Numbered from the stretch's first letter, positions 47,201 to 59,375 are shown. The stretch is 64,000 nucleotides of DNA from Teratosphaeria epicoccoides (GCA_021401465.1 JADDMT010000020.1:330569-394568); one strand, 5' to 3'. Numbers and translations: made by a program. Notes: generated by a model from the sequence alone, not told the origin.

Positions 47201-48626
47201 TTAGAGACAAGCTACAGGCTGCTAGCATTACCTGTAGGCTTATTTTGTGTGCTAGGTAATAGCTGCTACCTATCTGATGTTATTAAAGTTAGAGGAGCGC
47301 TAGGTAGCAGTGTTAGTTGCTTGGTCTTGTCACACGCGTTTTTACGTGTCTGTTTGCCTAGCCGCGTGTTTTGTAAGCCGCAGGCCTTTCGTTTTAGTCA
47401 TTTGATAGCTTCGAGCTCTTTAGATCCTATAGTTAGCAGCTAATATTACGTGTTATAGTAGTAGTTAGTTAATGAGTTCAAGCTTGTATACTAACTTTAG
47501 CTTCATCCTAACATGCGTAGGAGTTGCGGCTAGAACGCGCTGCTATTAGATCGCTTAGGGTAGCAAGTGCTAACAGTCTTATCAGAAGTAGTATATTACG
47601 TTAGTAGGGTTTATGTTTAGGTAAAGATTAATTAACATAACAAATAATAACAGCAATTATTATAACAACTACCTTTAATAACAACTTGTTAGTTAGTTAG
47701 TCAAGTACTTGACTGCCACAAAAATAAGCTTGACTAATTTACCACGCTAAAGATAACTAACTAACTAACTAATTTAATTAGCTAGTTAGTTAAGTACTTG
47801 TTCACAAACTTGACTGCTAAGACAACTAGGTAGGGAGGGGCATGCGCCTTACGCGACTTGTACTCTCCTACAGGAATGTTAATCGTAGATAAAAGCTACA
47901 CCTACCTGCCTTAGAGCTAGTACCCTTTAACAGAGAGAATGACGAATTACTGCTTAGTAATGATTGTACATCTAATGTAGCAGCTATTAGTCTAGCCTGT
48001 TATGCCTACTAGTACTACTAGTCTGCTACAGCTACCTCTATATGACTGTTAGTAGCCGACCTAATCAAGTGATGCTAGCTCTAGACAGGAGGCAAGGGCT
48101 ATACTTGCCTCTAGAGTTAAACTGTAGCATTTGTAGTTAGTTGTACAAACATGAGTACTATAACACTTAAGAACTTAATGCCTCTTATAGCAAGCTTTAG
48201 GGAAGTAAAAGCTAAACCTTACATGATCTCTATTAACTAACACATTAAACAATGCTTTTACGTCGCTATCTTAAATTCTTAAAACTTATGAGAGCTAAAG
48301 GTGCTATTATGTTTAGGAAGACGTTAAGCATCCCTACCTAAAGTTAGTACTATCTTTATTACCTTAACACTACATGACGCCATCTAAAAGAGCAGAAAGA
48401 ACATTGTAAACGCTAGTAGCACATAGTTATTAATGCTACTAGCTCTAGAGCGATCGACAATACAGGCTAAATTGCCCTCTAAGACTAAGAGTTGTTACAA
48501 TTCTAAGTTTGTACGCATATAGATAGCGCCTAATCATAGGTAATTAGGGACTAGGTGTAGCCTTAGCACGCCTAGGTACGGCAAAGTCTACTAGTCTAAG
48601 AGACAGCTTAGCATCTACAGAGGTAG
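47201..48626. other. Right flank of the hAT relic, TA-rich
   Basis: It contains GTTAGTTAGTTAG and AACTAACTAACTA runs at 47690-47800 that mirror those left of the transposase and are probably hAT subterminal repeats. No gene is supported. The open stretch 47147-47443 (plus) has no recognisable content. Confidence 0.4.
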
Positions 48627-48631
48627 GAAGC

Positions 48632-49021
48632 TAATATAGATGTATATGCTATATAATATGAAAATATCTCGTAGTATAACAGAGTAATCTGACCTTTTAG
48701 TAGGTACAAGATAGCGCTGCTTTCTGCTTATCGCAGAGGTAGCGCTAGAGGTGCTTATAACCCCTAGCGCCTCTCATTTAGGGAAAGCATGTCCGAGCCT
48801 AACCCTGCAGGGGTACCGTGGGGTCAGGAAGCCCCCGGAGGGGTACTATAGGGTTAGCAGCATAGTAGCATCCTACGTCAGGCATCGATCCTACTTAGAC
48901 GACATACGAGCTAACGTATATACGAAGGACCCCCTTGCTACATGTAGCAGGGTCATTGCATGCCAAGGGCGGGCATCGGAACCTATGCGGCTCTAATGGC
49001 CCCCTAGTATTAACCGTATTA
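48632..49021 (-). repeat. Family 1 solo LTR
   Basis: 390-bp LTR in minus orientation, flanked by the direct repeat GAAGC at 48627-48631 and 49022-49026. No internal sequence follows. This is a solo LTR left by recombination between the two LTRs of a full element. It carries the same 30-bp internal duplication as the LTR of element C and so belongs to that subfamily. Confidence 0.85.
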
Positions 49022-49026
49022 GAAGC

Positions 49027-49625
49027 TATATACTAGCATAGGGTTTAGGCATACATATAAACTCTAAGTACTAGGAGGATAGTAGCTTCGATGATAGAAC
49101 GCTTCTAGCATAAAAGGCCTTGCTATTAGGTCTAAGGAGTCCTTCTTAATCGCCTGTTCTAATAATTATGTAGTATGCTTAGGTAATACCGCTTAGGTTA
49201 GCGTTATAGGAAGAGTACTAGAGGCCTAGTTGCTAACTAGACTACTAATCCTAAACAGATTCTATTACCTAGGCTAACTGGCATTAAGAAGCTAACAACT
49301 GCAGACAAGCTAATTCTTATTAACAAGTTAAGTCTAATAGTAGAGGCTCCTTAATTAAGTCTCGGCCTTATGATCCCCTTATTACAAAAGTCGACTTAAT
49401 TAGTCAAAATAGACGAGGCCGCATTAACTAGCCATTTGATAGCGTGTTAGTCTAGCAGTTAAACTCTCAGAGGTAGGCTAACGTTAATTACACAAGAATT
49501 ACAAAGTATCTGTTATCTAGTAACGCCTTCCTCTAAACGCTTAGGGGACAGTTAGTCTCTTTATTAGCGCTATGTCCTTCTGATCTGCATTTCAAGCTAC
49601 CGTGCTGCTTTGAAATAGTCTAGGC
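49027..49625. other. TA-rich DNA between the solo LTR and element G
   Basis: One plus-strand frame is relatively free of stops (RLTGIKKLTTADKLILINK near 49280), but it is not enough to name a gene. Confidence 0.35.
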
Positions 49626-49630
49626 CTAGT

Positions 49631-50024
49631 TGTCATAAGGGTAGATGCTAATAGCAGGAAGGGGATTAGGTGTTAAACTTAAAGAGTAGTAAAGAATATT
49701 GATAATAGCAATTAACCTTGCAACTAACTATACTTGACATAGTAGAAGATTAAGCACAAAGCTCCTAACTGCCTAGCCTAAAGCAATTCCTATATACTAG
49801 AGTAGTATGACTACTCTGTTAGTCCTGTTACTAGACCTGTTAGACCTAGGTCTATAGATCTGTAGGCTAACCCTATAGACCTAGGTGTCTATCCTTACGT
49901 GACAGATCCTTTCTCCGTTAGTCTGTAGACTAACCCTACAGATCTAGGTGTCTGTCCTCACGTGATAGATTCTTTCTTTTATGCGCGTGTTAGGATTTAG
50001 GCTAGAGTACTTTAATCTATGACA
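49631..50024 (-). repeat. Element G 3' LTR
   Basis: 394 bp, plus-strand TGTCATAAGG to CTATGACA, followed by CTATCCTTCTC, the complement of a polypurine tract. It is shorter than the 489-bp LTRs of H because the outer AGTACT/GTCATAG-rich part is replaced by a shorter segment. Confidence 0.8.
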
Positions 50025-50215
50025 CTATCCTTCTCTTAGCCTAGCTTATCCCTAAGCTACCTTATTAGTAGCGGGGTTTCTCTTGCTGTTCCCCTTGCGT
50101 AGTAATATCTTCCCTTTCTACGTTACTACCTTGTGTCATTCTTAATACTAATGCCCCTTTAACGTAGAAACGCAAACGCCGCGTAAATTAAATCTATTAC
50201 TAGGGCAAAGAAAGC

Positions 50216-50737
50216 ATGAAGTCTTATACTTAGTGTTAAGAGCTAAAGCTCGTTTGTCGCATGCACATTTCCTCAGGAAAATGCTTGCACTGTCACTTTA
50301 GTAACTGTCGAAGTTACGACGTGAAGGTAACAGAGGTTAAATGGAAAAGGTTAGGTAATTAGCAGAAAAGACTAATTGCTAATCTCGATAGTGTAAAGGC
50401 TACTCTTATAGAGGCTTCGTAAAAGATGATAGAGGTACATGTAAAAGATATGCGTCTCTAGAAACAGTTAGATGTAGTTAACCGTAAGGTCGAGGATAGT
50501 CGTACTCTTAAGGAGCGTGAGATTAAAGAGGACGAGGCTAAAGAGCAGGCTCTTTAGCAGACTAGATTCCTCCTTGATCTAGATCCTTCGGCGGGTCTTA
50601 CGCTTAGTCCTACGACATAGAGCGTAATAGACGGTTTTGCTAATGTATCGTATTAGGGTTTCCTAGACAGTGTAGTAGCCGAGCCTGTCGATGACATCTA
50701 GCAAGGGGCTAGTCGTAGTTCATGAGGTTCTTCTTAG
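50216..50737 (+). pseudogene. Antisense Zn2Cys6-like/coiled-coil ORF of element G
   Basis: 522 nt from the ATG at 50216, antisense to the pol of G and overlapping its last codons. Cysteine pattern: [Y]-x2-C-x6-C-x8-C-x2-C-x4-C-x2-[Y]; the two Tyr are Cys in the H copy. A long Lys/Glu/Leu-rich helix follows (about codons 45-125), then LDLDPSAGLTLSPT near the C-terminus. Broken by TAG/TAA. It is the best-readable coiled coil among the copies. Confidence 0.6.
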
Positions 50738-52349
50738 AATTGTTTCCGCTTAAACCTCCGTATCTTTTGCTAACAGTTTCGTAGGTGTTCTAGGGGTTCC
50801 TAGGTATTCTTAGTACTACTATACCCTTCCCATTTTACCAAGTATTCTCGCTGCCTGTCTACCTAGCGAGCGCTAACAATCTTCTCGACAGTGTACTCTA
50901 GTTCTTTAATCTCTAGGTCGAGTAGTAAAGGTTCTGTTTACAGCGTAGCGTCTAGCGCTACTAGTTTTAGCAGAGAGATATAGAACACAGGGTGGATTCT
51001 TATCTGCTTAGGTAGCTACAATTCAAAATTGACTAGTTCTTTCTTAGCCTTAATCTAGAATAGTCCTAGTTTTACAGCGTCTAGTTTTTTACTTAGCTTG
51101 TCTAATTTGATGTTATGGTAGAGGAGATACACCTTGTCCCCCTCCTTGAGAATTAGTCCCTTAATTCTCTTACGATTCGCATACTATACTATGTTATGTT
51201 AATAGAACTAAAGGTTAAGTTATGCTTTGGTCTGTAGTTAGTAGTAGTATTCTACCCGCCTAAGTGCTACTAGGTTTAGATTACTAGCTAAGATGTCTAG
51301 AACGTCTTCTATAGCTAATCTATACGCTATCTAAAATGGCGAGAGTCCTGTCGACTCTACTAGCGTACTATTATACGCGAGCTGCGCTATTAGCAACAAC
51401 TCTACCTAGTTGTTCTAGTCCCTATTCACATAGGATCGAAGGTACTATTCTAACGTCTGATTTAGACGTTCTGTCTGTCTATCCGTTTAAGGGTAGAAGG
51501 AAGTACTTAGTCGATGTTTGACCTAGAATTGTCTTATTAGGGCTCTCTAGAAGTTAGAGGTAAACACGGATCCTCGATCCGTTACTAGGTCCTATAGCAT
51601 GCCATGTAGTACTACTACCTATTTGATAAAGACATGTACGATATCTTTAGTCTTAAAGTCTTCGCGGTAAGGGATAAACTTCCTAAACTTAGTGAATTAG
51701 TTAACTACTACTATGATCCTATTAATGAACTCATTAGTAGCGGGTTCTCTTAACTAAGGTAGTTTAATGATAAAGTCTATAGCGAGCGATTCCTATGGCC
51801 ATTAAGGTACCTTAAGTAGTCATAGTAGCCTATACGGTTTGTAATAGTTATACTTACTCTGTTAGCAAGTTACACATTAACAGACGTAGTCCTCGATTGC
51901 CTTGCCTATCCTAGGGAAGTAATATTCTTGTCGGAGAATTTGCTTCATTTTAGACACTCCTAGGTGTCCTGCCTAAGGTACGTCATGTTAGAGGCTTAGT
52001 AGCTCTAATTGTAAAGATATTAGCATGTATACTAATCCTTGAAAAAAAAGGATTCTATCTTCGTCTTCCTAATCCTCCTGTCTATTAATGTCGTCGCGGA
52101 CAGCAAGTGCAGTTAGGTCGTAGACTAGTGCGTTCTTTAGGTCGTCCTGAAATTTACTAGTCTATGTGACAGTTATAGCTACGAGTTAGTTAACTCCTAG
52201 TATGCCATTGCTATTTTCCTAGAGAATAGCGTGTTCCTCCTGCTTCACGCCCTTCATGTAGTCAGTCTGGCGGCTAAGTGCATCAGCGCGTGCGTTATTA
52301 GTCCTCTTGTAATAGACGATCTTGCAGTTAAAACTAGAGAGTTCCTTAC
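50734..52349 (-). pseudogene. Element G pol, integrase and chromodomain part
   Basis: Minus-strand 3' half of Gag-Pol. From H leftward: the end of RNase H, the integrase zinc-binding region and core (about 51950-51330), and the chromodomain (about 50900-50790). The stop is at 50734-50736. Heavily broken by TAG/TAA. The N-terminal half is at 59376-63029. Confidence 0.8.
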
Positions 52350-52838
52350 TGTCATAAGTGTCAGGAGTACTGTCCGGAGTACTGTAGGATACAGGATCAT
52401 GAGGGTCCTAAGTGCTATAAGTCATAGTATAGTCATAGGAGTACTATGAGTCATAGGCATAGTCATAGGAGAAAGGATCTGTCACGTGAGGATAGATCCC
52501 CGGATCTGTAGGGTTAGTCTACAGATCTATAGGCCTACAAGGAAGAAGGGATCTGTTACTAGATAATAGACCCTTAGATCTGTAGGGTTAGTCTACAGAT
52601 CTGTAGACATAGATCTGTTAGGTCTGTCGACAGATCTAACAGAGCTACTCTGTCTCTCTAGTATATAGGGATAGCTTTAGGACAGGTAGTTAGGAGCTTC
52701 GTGCTTAATCTTAATTTAATCCTCTCTTGCTTAGAGGAGAGTTAGTTACAAGGTTAACTGCTATTATCGATATTCTTCATAGCTCTGCGAGTCTAACACC
52801 TGATCCCCTTCCTGCTATTAGCACCTACCCTTATGACA
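52350..52838 (+). repeat. Element H 5' LTR
   Basis: 489 bp, TGTCATAAG to CTTATGACA. The outer 130 bp hold repeated AGTACT and GTCATAG words. Then come inverted GATCTGT...ACAGATC blocks, one enclosing CACGTG (52483-52488), then TATATAGG at 52662. Confidence 0.92.
52662..52708 (+). promoter_or_regulatory. Element H LTR promoter and inferred transcript start
   Basis: TATATAGG at 52662 is followed 39 nt later by GTGCTTAA (52701-52708), the reverse complement of the primer-site candidate at 52841-52848. The same layout is found in families 1 and 2. Confidence 0.5.
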
Positions 52839-52840
52839 TT

Positions 52841-52848
52841 TTAAGCAC
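52841..52848 (+). other. Putative self-priming PBS of element H
   Basis: TTAAGCAC, starting 2 nt after the 5' LTR, complementary to GTGCTTAA at 52701-52708. There is no tRNA-type TGG start. Confidence 0.5.
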
Positions 52849-52897
52849 TACTTCTAAGGAAGCATCAGGAGACTCGTCGAGCGCTTGACATACGCCT

Positions 52898-55800
52898 ATG
52901 TTAAGTAGTTCTTTAACTGTTAGTTCAAGTTCTAGCGACAGTTAACTAACACCATGAGAACAAGTTGCCGCTATACCTCAAGTCACGTAGTAGCTCGAAT
53001 CTATTCACCTTAGCGAGATAGCTCTAGCATCCGTCGCAGGTTTAACTACCGGGAATAGACATGGTAATAACGGCTTCAAGATAGGAAGCCCTACAGAGTT
53101 TACAGGACAACGATCTTAAGTCGAGATGTTTATCCTATAATGCTAGTTAGCATTTAACGTAGATACAGAACGGTTTACGACACATTATAAGCGAATGATG
53201 TACATTGTCTCTTACCTAAAGGGACCGGCGTTCGAGTTTATCTAGCCCTATCTAACAGATTATCTGGATTACATTAGCAACACTAAAGCCAGGAAGACGA
53301 CGACTAGGGAGATTCTCAACTTAAGACAAGTCCTTGTTTAAGGCATTACGCGAAGCGTTTAGGCTCGGTAACGAGCAACAAGAGGCTAAGAGAGCTCTCC
53401 TAGGAATCTAGCAGAAGGGTTCCGCTACTAAGTACCGCGCGGACTTTTAGACCCTCTCTGCTCGAGTCGACTAGAATGATAACGCTTTAGCCGCTTAGTT
53501 CTACTAGGGACTTAAGGAGTCGGTTAAAGACGAAATTGCCTGAGGAGATCGGCTAACGACATTCAAGGAAATGAGCAATCTCGCGATTAGAATTAATAAT
53601 TGCATCTAGGAATAACAGCAAGAACGACAACATAGAAATCGCAAGCTAGCACAGGCTAACCATAAGGTCTAACGATTAGCACCGAAATGGCGAAGCGATT
53701 ACTACAGTCTCTAACCTATAGAGTTAGATGCGACTAAGGGGCGTCTAAGGAATAGACCCTAAGGAAAGCCGCGGAAAGGCTCTCCTAATCAGAATGGTCT
53801 AAAGAAGCTATTCGACAAGAGTAATCTCGAGTGCCATAACTGTAGAAAGAAAGGACACTTTTCCCGCGAATGTTTTGCGAAGAAGCAACGACAAGAGCTG
53901 CCTAGGATAGAGCAGGCTCACGTAATAACGACAGCACCTAAGCAAAAGGCCGCCGCTACTCGAGAACTAGACCATGCCGCACTTACTTAGACTACGTGCT
54001 ATGACGACAATTGTCGAATTCACATGAGTGATAAAGATGGTTCCGGATAGTACCCTAGCCGAAATAAGGCATAGTCGATCTGTGCGCTAAGGGGTACACC
54101 TTCTAGTGCGACAGTCCTAAGGCAACAGGAACTAGAAGAAGAAGAAGAAGGTTCAGACAACAACTACGAGCTTGTCGAAGCCGTCATTCCTGATTCCGAG
54201 GAAGACGAGAGCATAGAGCGATAGGCTATGCCGCTACATGACATCAGACTTAACATTATCCGAATCATACAGAACTAGTAGGCTTAGGCTTACCTATGGA
54301 TTAATAGAGTACAACATGTCGACTAGCTTTAGTATGACGAACTAGCCGACCGTATGCGACGACACTTAAGGAGACTACTAGTCGTAGCTTAACCTTACGC
54401 GCATCAGAAAGTTATCCAAGAAATTATACTGTTCAGGGTAGAGTTCACGCCCTAGGGAGGCTACCTAACCTACGAAGGTATTCAGATTCCAAGAGCGCTA
54501 CGACTCCGAGTCTATCACTTAAAGATAGAGTACGCAAGAAACGCGCAGGAACAGCGAGGCTAAGAACGAGAACGATCTCTTAGGCCAGAAAACAGTAACG
54601 CTTAGAGAAGAAGCCAAGACCGCACGATCCCTAAACTAGTCCGTAAAGACAGTTATTCGGGAAACGACAAGGTCCGCTAGAATTAGACCTACAGACAGAC
54701 TAGATAGGGCTATAACGATATGCCGCGATTAGCGCCAGATACGCGAACAACCTTAGAGTATAGGTGTACATTGACGAAACGCTAGCTAGGGCCTTAATAG
54801 ATTCAGGATGTACTAGAATCTTCATGACGCCTAAGTTCGCCAGGACAGCTAGGATAAAGCTACAGGCGAAGACGAATGCTTTCTCGCTACAAGCGATTAA
54901 TAGAAAGCCGGTTACGTATAACTAAGGAGTAGTTGACGAAGAGACCGAGATGATGCCTCTGCAGATAGGACGCTACTAAGAGATGCTCTAGTTCGACATC
55001 ACAGAGTCACTAGGCTCGGATGTAGTACTAGGGTTACTATGGCTAAGAAACGCTAACCCCTATATTAATTAGAAGAATGAGAGGATCTAGTTCCTAGAAC
55101 TCTTAAGATCGATACCTCTACCTGTAGTGCACGACGTACTAGGCAAGATCGAAATATGTGCTATGACTTCAAGCGAGATAGTAGCCGCCATTAAGGATCT
55201 AGAACAGGAAGTGCACGTCCTATAGGTCAAAGCAACGCAATCGGAAGTCAAGGTCGAATTCATAGTTCCTAATAAGTATAAAGAGTTCGCTACTCTTTTC
55301 AAGGAAGAACCCGACTAAGCAGCTCTGCTAGAACACTAGGAGTAGGACCACGGGATACCCTTACTCCCTAGCAAGACACTAACGAAGCAATTAGTTCGCC
55401 TGTTATTAGCGGCGAAACTAGAGATTCTCCGGAAATACCTAGAAGACAACCTCTAGAAAGGCTTCATCCGCGAGTCGCAGTCCCCGGCTAGATATCTAAT
55501 CCTGTTTGTGCCTAAGGGGGAAGATAACTAGCGACTCTACGTAGATTATTGTAGATTAAACGACATCACGATAAAGAATAGTTATCCGCTTCCTTTGCTC
55601 TTAGAATTGCAGGACCGCCTATAAGGAGCAATGTAGTTCTCGAAGTTCGACATACCTAGAGCGTATAACCGAATTCGAATTAAGGAAGGAAGGCGAAGAA
55701 TAGAAGACTGCGTTCCGAACTAGGTTTAGACACTACAAGTACATAGTCATGCTATTTAGGTTGACAAACGCCGTAGCTACATGGCAGGCATTTATTAACA

Positions 55801-58187
55801 ACGTACTACGAGAGTACCTCGACGTCTTTGTAGTTATATACCTAGACGACATCCTCGTCTATTCCTAGACGATCGAAGAGCATAGGACTTACATGCGCAA
55901 GGTACTTCAGAAACTCCAGGATTACTAGCTAAAGGTCAAGCCGCAGAAGAGCGAGTTTCATAAGCAGGAAGTACAATTCCTTAGCTACGTAGTAGCATAG
56001 AATAGAATCAAGATAGACACTAAGAAAGTCTAGGTCGTAAAAGAGTAGCCTACGCCGACTAATGTTAAGGAAGTATAGTCCTTCCTTAGATTCGCTAACT
56101 TCTACAGGAGATTTGTGGCAAACTATTTGAAGATCACGGCACTACTTACGACTCTTACAACAAAGGATACACTATTCGTATAGGACGACGCCTAACGGAA
56201 TGCCTTCAAGGAACTTAAGCGACGATTTACAGATTAGCTAATCTTACTTATATTCGACCCTAATAAGCCTATCATAGTCGAAACAGATGCCTCTAACGTA
56301 GCACTCGGGGCATGCTTAAGTCAATTAGGACCGAGTAGACGACTATAGCTAGTCGCCTACTACTCGAGGAAATTGTCTAGACCGGAACTCTGTTATGACG
56401 TCTACGACAAAGAACTTCTAGCTATAGTAGACGCCTACAAGGCCTAGCGAGTCTACTTAGAAGGTTCTAAGTACTAGGTCATAGTCTACACAGACTATAA
56501 GAACTTGCGATACTTCATAACGACGAAAGAATTAAACTAACAACAGGTTCGGTAGAGTGAGGAGCTCTCTAGTTTTAACTGTAAGATCGTCTATCGCAAG
56601 GGGACCGATAACGCACGCGCTAATGCACTTAGCTGCTAGACAGACTACATGAAGGGCATGAAGTAGGAGAAACATGCTATTCTCTAGGAAAATAGCGATA
56701 GCATGCTAGGAGTCAACTAACTCGCGGCTATGACTGTCACATAGACTAGTAGATTTCAGGACGACCTGAAGAACGCGCTAATCTATGACCTAACTGTACT
56801 CGCTGTCCGCGACGACATTGATGGATAGGAGGATTAGGAAGACGAAGACAGAATCCTTCTGTTTTAAGGATTAGTATACATGCTAATGTCTTTACAATCG
56901 GAACTACTACGCCTCTGACATAACATACCTTAGGCAGGACACCCGGGAGTGTCTAAAATGAAGCAAATTCTCTGACAAGAATATTACTTCCCTAGGATAA
57001 GCAAGGTAATCGAGGACTACGTCCGTTGATATGTGACTTGCTAACAAAGTAAGCATGACTGTCACAAACTATATAGGCTACTAAGACTACTTAAGGTACC
57101 TTAACAGCCATAGGAATCGCTCGCCATGGATTTTATCGTCAAACTACCTTAGTCGAGAGAACCCGCTACTAATGAGTTCTTCGACGGGATCATGGTAGTA
57201 GTCGACTAATTCACTAAGTTTAGGAAGTTTATCCCTTACTGCGAAGACTTCAAGACTAAAGATATCGCGCATGTCTTCATCAAATAGGTAGTAGCACTAC
57301 ACGGCATGCTATAGGACCTAGTAACGGATCGAGGATCCGTGTTTACCTCTAACTTCTAGAGAGCCCTAATAAGACAATTCCAGGTTAAACATCGACTAAG
57401 TACTTCCTTCTACCCTTAGACAGATAGACAGACAGAACGCCTAAATCAGACGTTAGAATAGTACCTTCGATCCTATGTGAATAGGGACTAGAACAACTAG
57501 GTAGAGTTGTTACTAATAGCATAGCTCGCGTATAATAGTACGCTAGCAGATTTAACAGGACTCTCGCTATTTCAGATAGCGTATAGATTAGCTATAGAAG
57601 ACATTCCGGACATCTTAGCTAGTAATCTAAACCTAGTAGCACTCGGACAAGTAGAACATCTACACTAACTGCAAACAGAAGCACGACTTAACCTGTAGTT
57701 CTATTAGCAGAACATGGCATAGTACGCGAATCGTAAGAGAATTGAGGGACTAATTCTAAAGGCAGGGGACAAGGTGTATCTCCTCCGCTATTACATCAAA
57801 TTAGACAAGCCAAGTAAAAAACTAGACGCTGTAAAACTAGGACTATTTAGGATCAAGGCTAAGAAGGGACCAGTTAATTTTGAGTTACAGCTACCTAAGC
57901 GGATAAGAATATACCCGGTGTTCTATGTCTCTCTGCTAGAACAAGTAGCGCTAGACGCCGCACTGTAATCAGAACCCTTACTACTCGACCCTGAAGTAGA
58001 AGAACTGGAGTATACTGTCAAGAGGATTATCGACACTTGCTAGCAGGACGGACAGCGAGAGTACTTAGTAAAATAGGAAGGATATAGGAGTACTAAGAAC
58101 ACCTAGGAACCCCTAGAACATCTGCGAAACTGTTAGCAAAAGATACGAAGTTTCGAGAAAGGAACGAACCTAGGAAGAAGATCCTAA
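52898..58187 (+). pseudogene. Element H Gag-Pol polyprotein, RIP-inactivated
   Basis: ATG at 52898, TAA at 58185. Without a 4-bp tandem duplication (GGAA, about 55685-55692, in RT) the frame would be 1762 codons, so Gag and Pol were one ORF. Domains: gag (about 53210-53640); intact CCHC at 53832-53873; an acidic EEEEEG linker; protease with DSG at 54800-54808; RT with intact YLDD at 55839-55850; RNase H (about 56270-56640); integrase zinc-binding region (about 56930-57080) and core with catalytic Asp at 57128 and 57327; an open stretch with the GPY/F-like end (57774-57968); chromodomain (YLVK*EGY, about 58060). Stops are mostly TAG/TAA, with a few TGA. Confidence 0.88.
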
Positions 58188-58691
58188 GCTACGACTAGAC
58201 TCCTGCGGGACGCTGTCGACCGGCTCGGCTATCACGCTATCCAGGAAACCCTAATATAAGGCGTTAGCGAAACCCTCTATTACGCTCTATGTCGTAGGAC
58301 TAAGAGCGAGACCTGCGGAAGGATCTAGGTCAAGGAGAAACCTAGCCTGCAAGAGAGCTTGTTCCTTGGCCTCCTCCTCCCTGATCTCACGCTCCTTAAG
58401 AGCGCGACTATCCTCGACCTCCTAGTCGACTACGTCTAACTGTTTTCGAAGACGCATCTCCTTTACATGCGCCTCTATTATCTTCTGCGAAGCCTCGGCT
58501 AGGACTACCTTCACATGATTAAGATTGGCAATTAGTCTTTTCCGCTAATTGCCTAACTTCTTCTATTCGACCTCTGTTACCTTCGCGTTACAACTCCGAC
58601 AGTTACTAAAGTGACATTACGAACATTTCCCTAAGGAAATGTGTACCTAACAAACGAGTTTTAACTCTTGACACTAAGTGCAGGACTTCAT
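58170..58691 (-). pseudogene. Antisense Zn2Cys6-like/coiled-coil ORF of element H
   Basis: 522 nt from the ATG at 58691 to the TAG at 58170, overlapping the end of pol by 18 bp. This copy keeps all cysteines: C-x2-C-x6-C-x8-C-x2-C-x4-C-x2-C, i.e. MKSCT*CQELKLVC followed by GKCS*CHFSNCRSC. Six of the seven fit the Zn(II)2Cys6 spacing C-x2-C-x6-C-x5..12-C-x2-C-x6..8-C. A Glu/Lys/Leu helix follows (about codons 50-125), then a Leu/Pro-rich tail. The ATG start is shared with F and G. Stops are TAG only in the parts read. DNA binding and dimerisation are inferred from the pattern. Confidence 0.65.
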
Positions 58692-58881
58692 GCTGTCCTC
58701 GCTCTAACGATAGATTCGATTCGCGCGGCGTTTACGTTTCTGCGTGAAAGGGGCGTTAGTGTCTAGAATGACACAAGGCAGTGATGTAGAAAGAGAAGAC
58801 ATCATAGCGTAAAAAAAGTGACAAGAGAAACCCCGCACTAATAAGGTAGCTTAGGGACAAGCTAGGCTAAGAGGGGGATAG

Positions 58882-59370
58882 TGTCATAAGTGTCAGGAGT
58901 ACTATCCGGAGTACTATAGGATACAGGATCATAAGGGTCCTAAGTGCTATGAGTCATAGTATAGTCATAGGAGTACTATAAGTTATAGGTATAGTCATAG
59001 GAGAAAGGATCTGTCACGTGAGGACAGATCCCCGGATCTGTAGGGTTAGTCTACAGATCTATAGGCCTATAAGGAAGAAGGGATCTGTCACGGGATGACA
59101 GACCCTTAGATCTGTGGGATTAGTCTACAGATCTGTAGACACAGATCTGTTAGGTCTGTCGACAGATCTAACAGAGCTACTCTGTCTCTCTAGTATATAG
59201 GGATAGCTTTAGGACAGGTAGTTAGGAGCTTCGTGCTTAATCTTAATTTAATCCTCTCTTGCTTAGAGGAGAGTCAGTTACAAGGTTAACTGCTATTGTC
59301 GATATTCTTCATAGCTCTGCAAGTCTAACACCTAATCCCCTTCCTGCTATTAGCACCTACCCTTATGACA
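58882..59370 (+). repeat. Element H 3' LTR
   Basis: 489 bp, colinear with the 5' LTR, with CACGTG at 59015-59020. Followed by target duplication CTTAC. Confidence 0.92.
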
Positions 59371-59375
59371 CTTAC

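Larger units (their letters stand above)
52350..59370 (+). mobile_element. Element H (family 3 gypsy chromovirus), complete
   Basis: 7021 bp with two 489-bp LTRs and the target duplication CTTAC at 52345-52349 and 59371-59375. It is inserted in element G in opposite orientation. Gag-pol is on the plus strand and the cysteine-cluster ORF on the minus strand. The polypurine tract AGAGGGGGATAG (58870-58881) precedes the 3' LTR. Confidence 0.92.

Noticed and set aside
47147..47443. 98-codon plus-strand ORF
   Set aside because: No motif; it lies opposite the likely N-terminal side of the hAT relic and does not extend as a coherent frame.
52350..52480. Short palindromic repeats in the outer part of family 3 LTRs as a CRISPR-like array
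   Set aside because: The repeats are irregular words (AGTACT, GTCATAG) without unique spacers, in a eukaryotic LTR.
57774..57968. 64-codon gene
   Set aside because: It is an open stretch of the C-terminal integrase region of the element H polyprotein.
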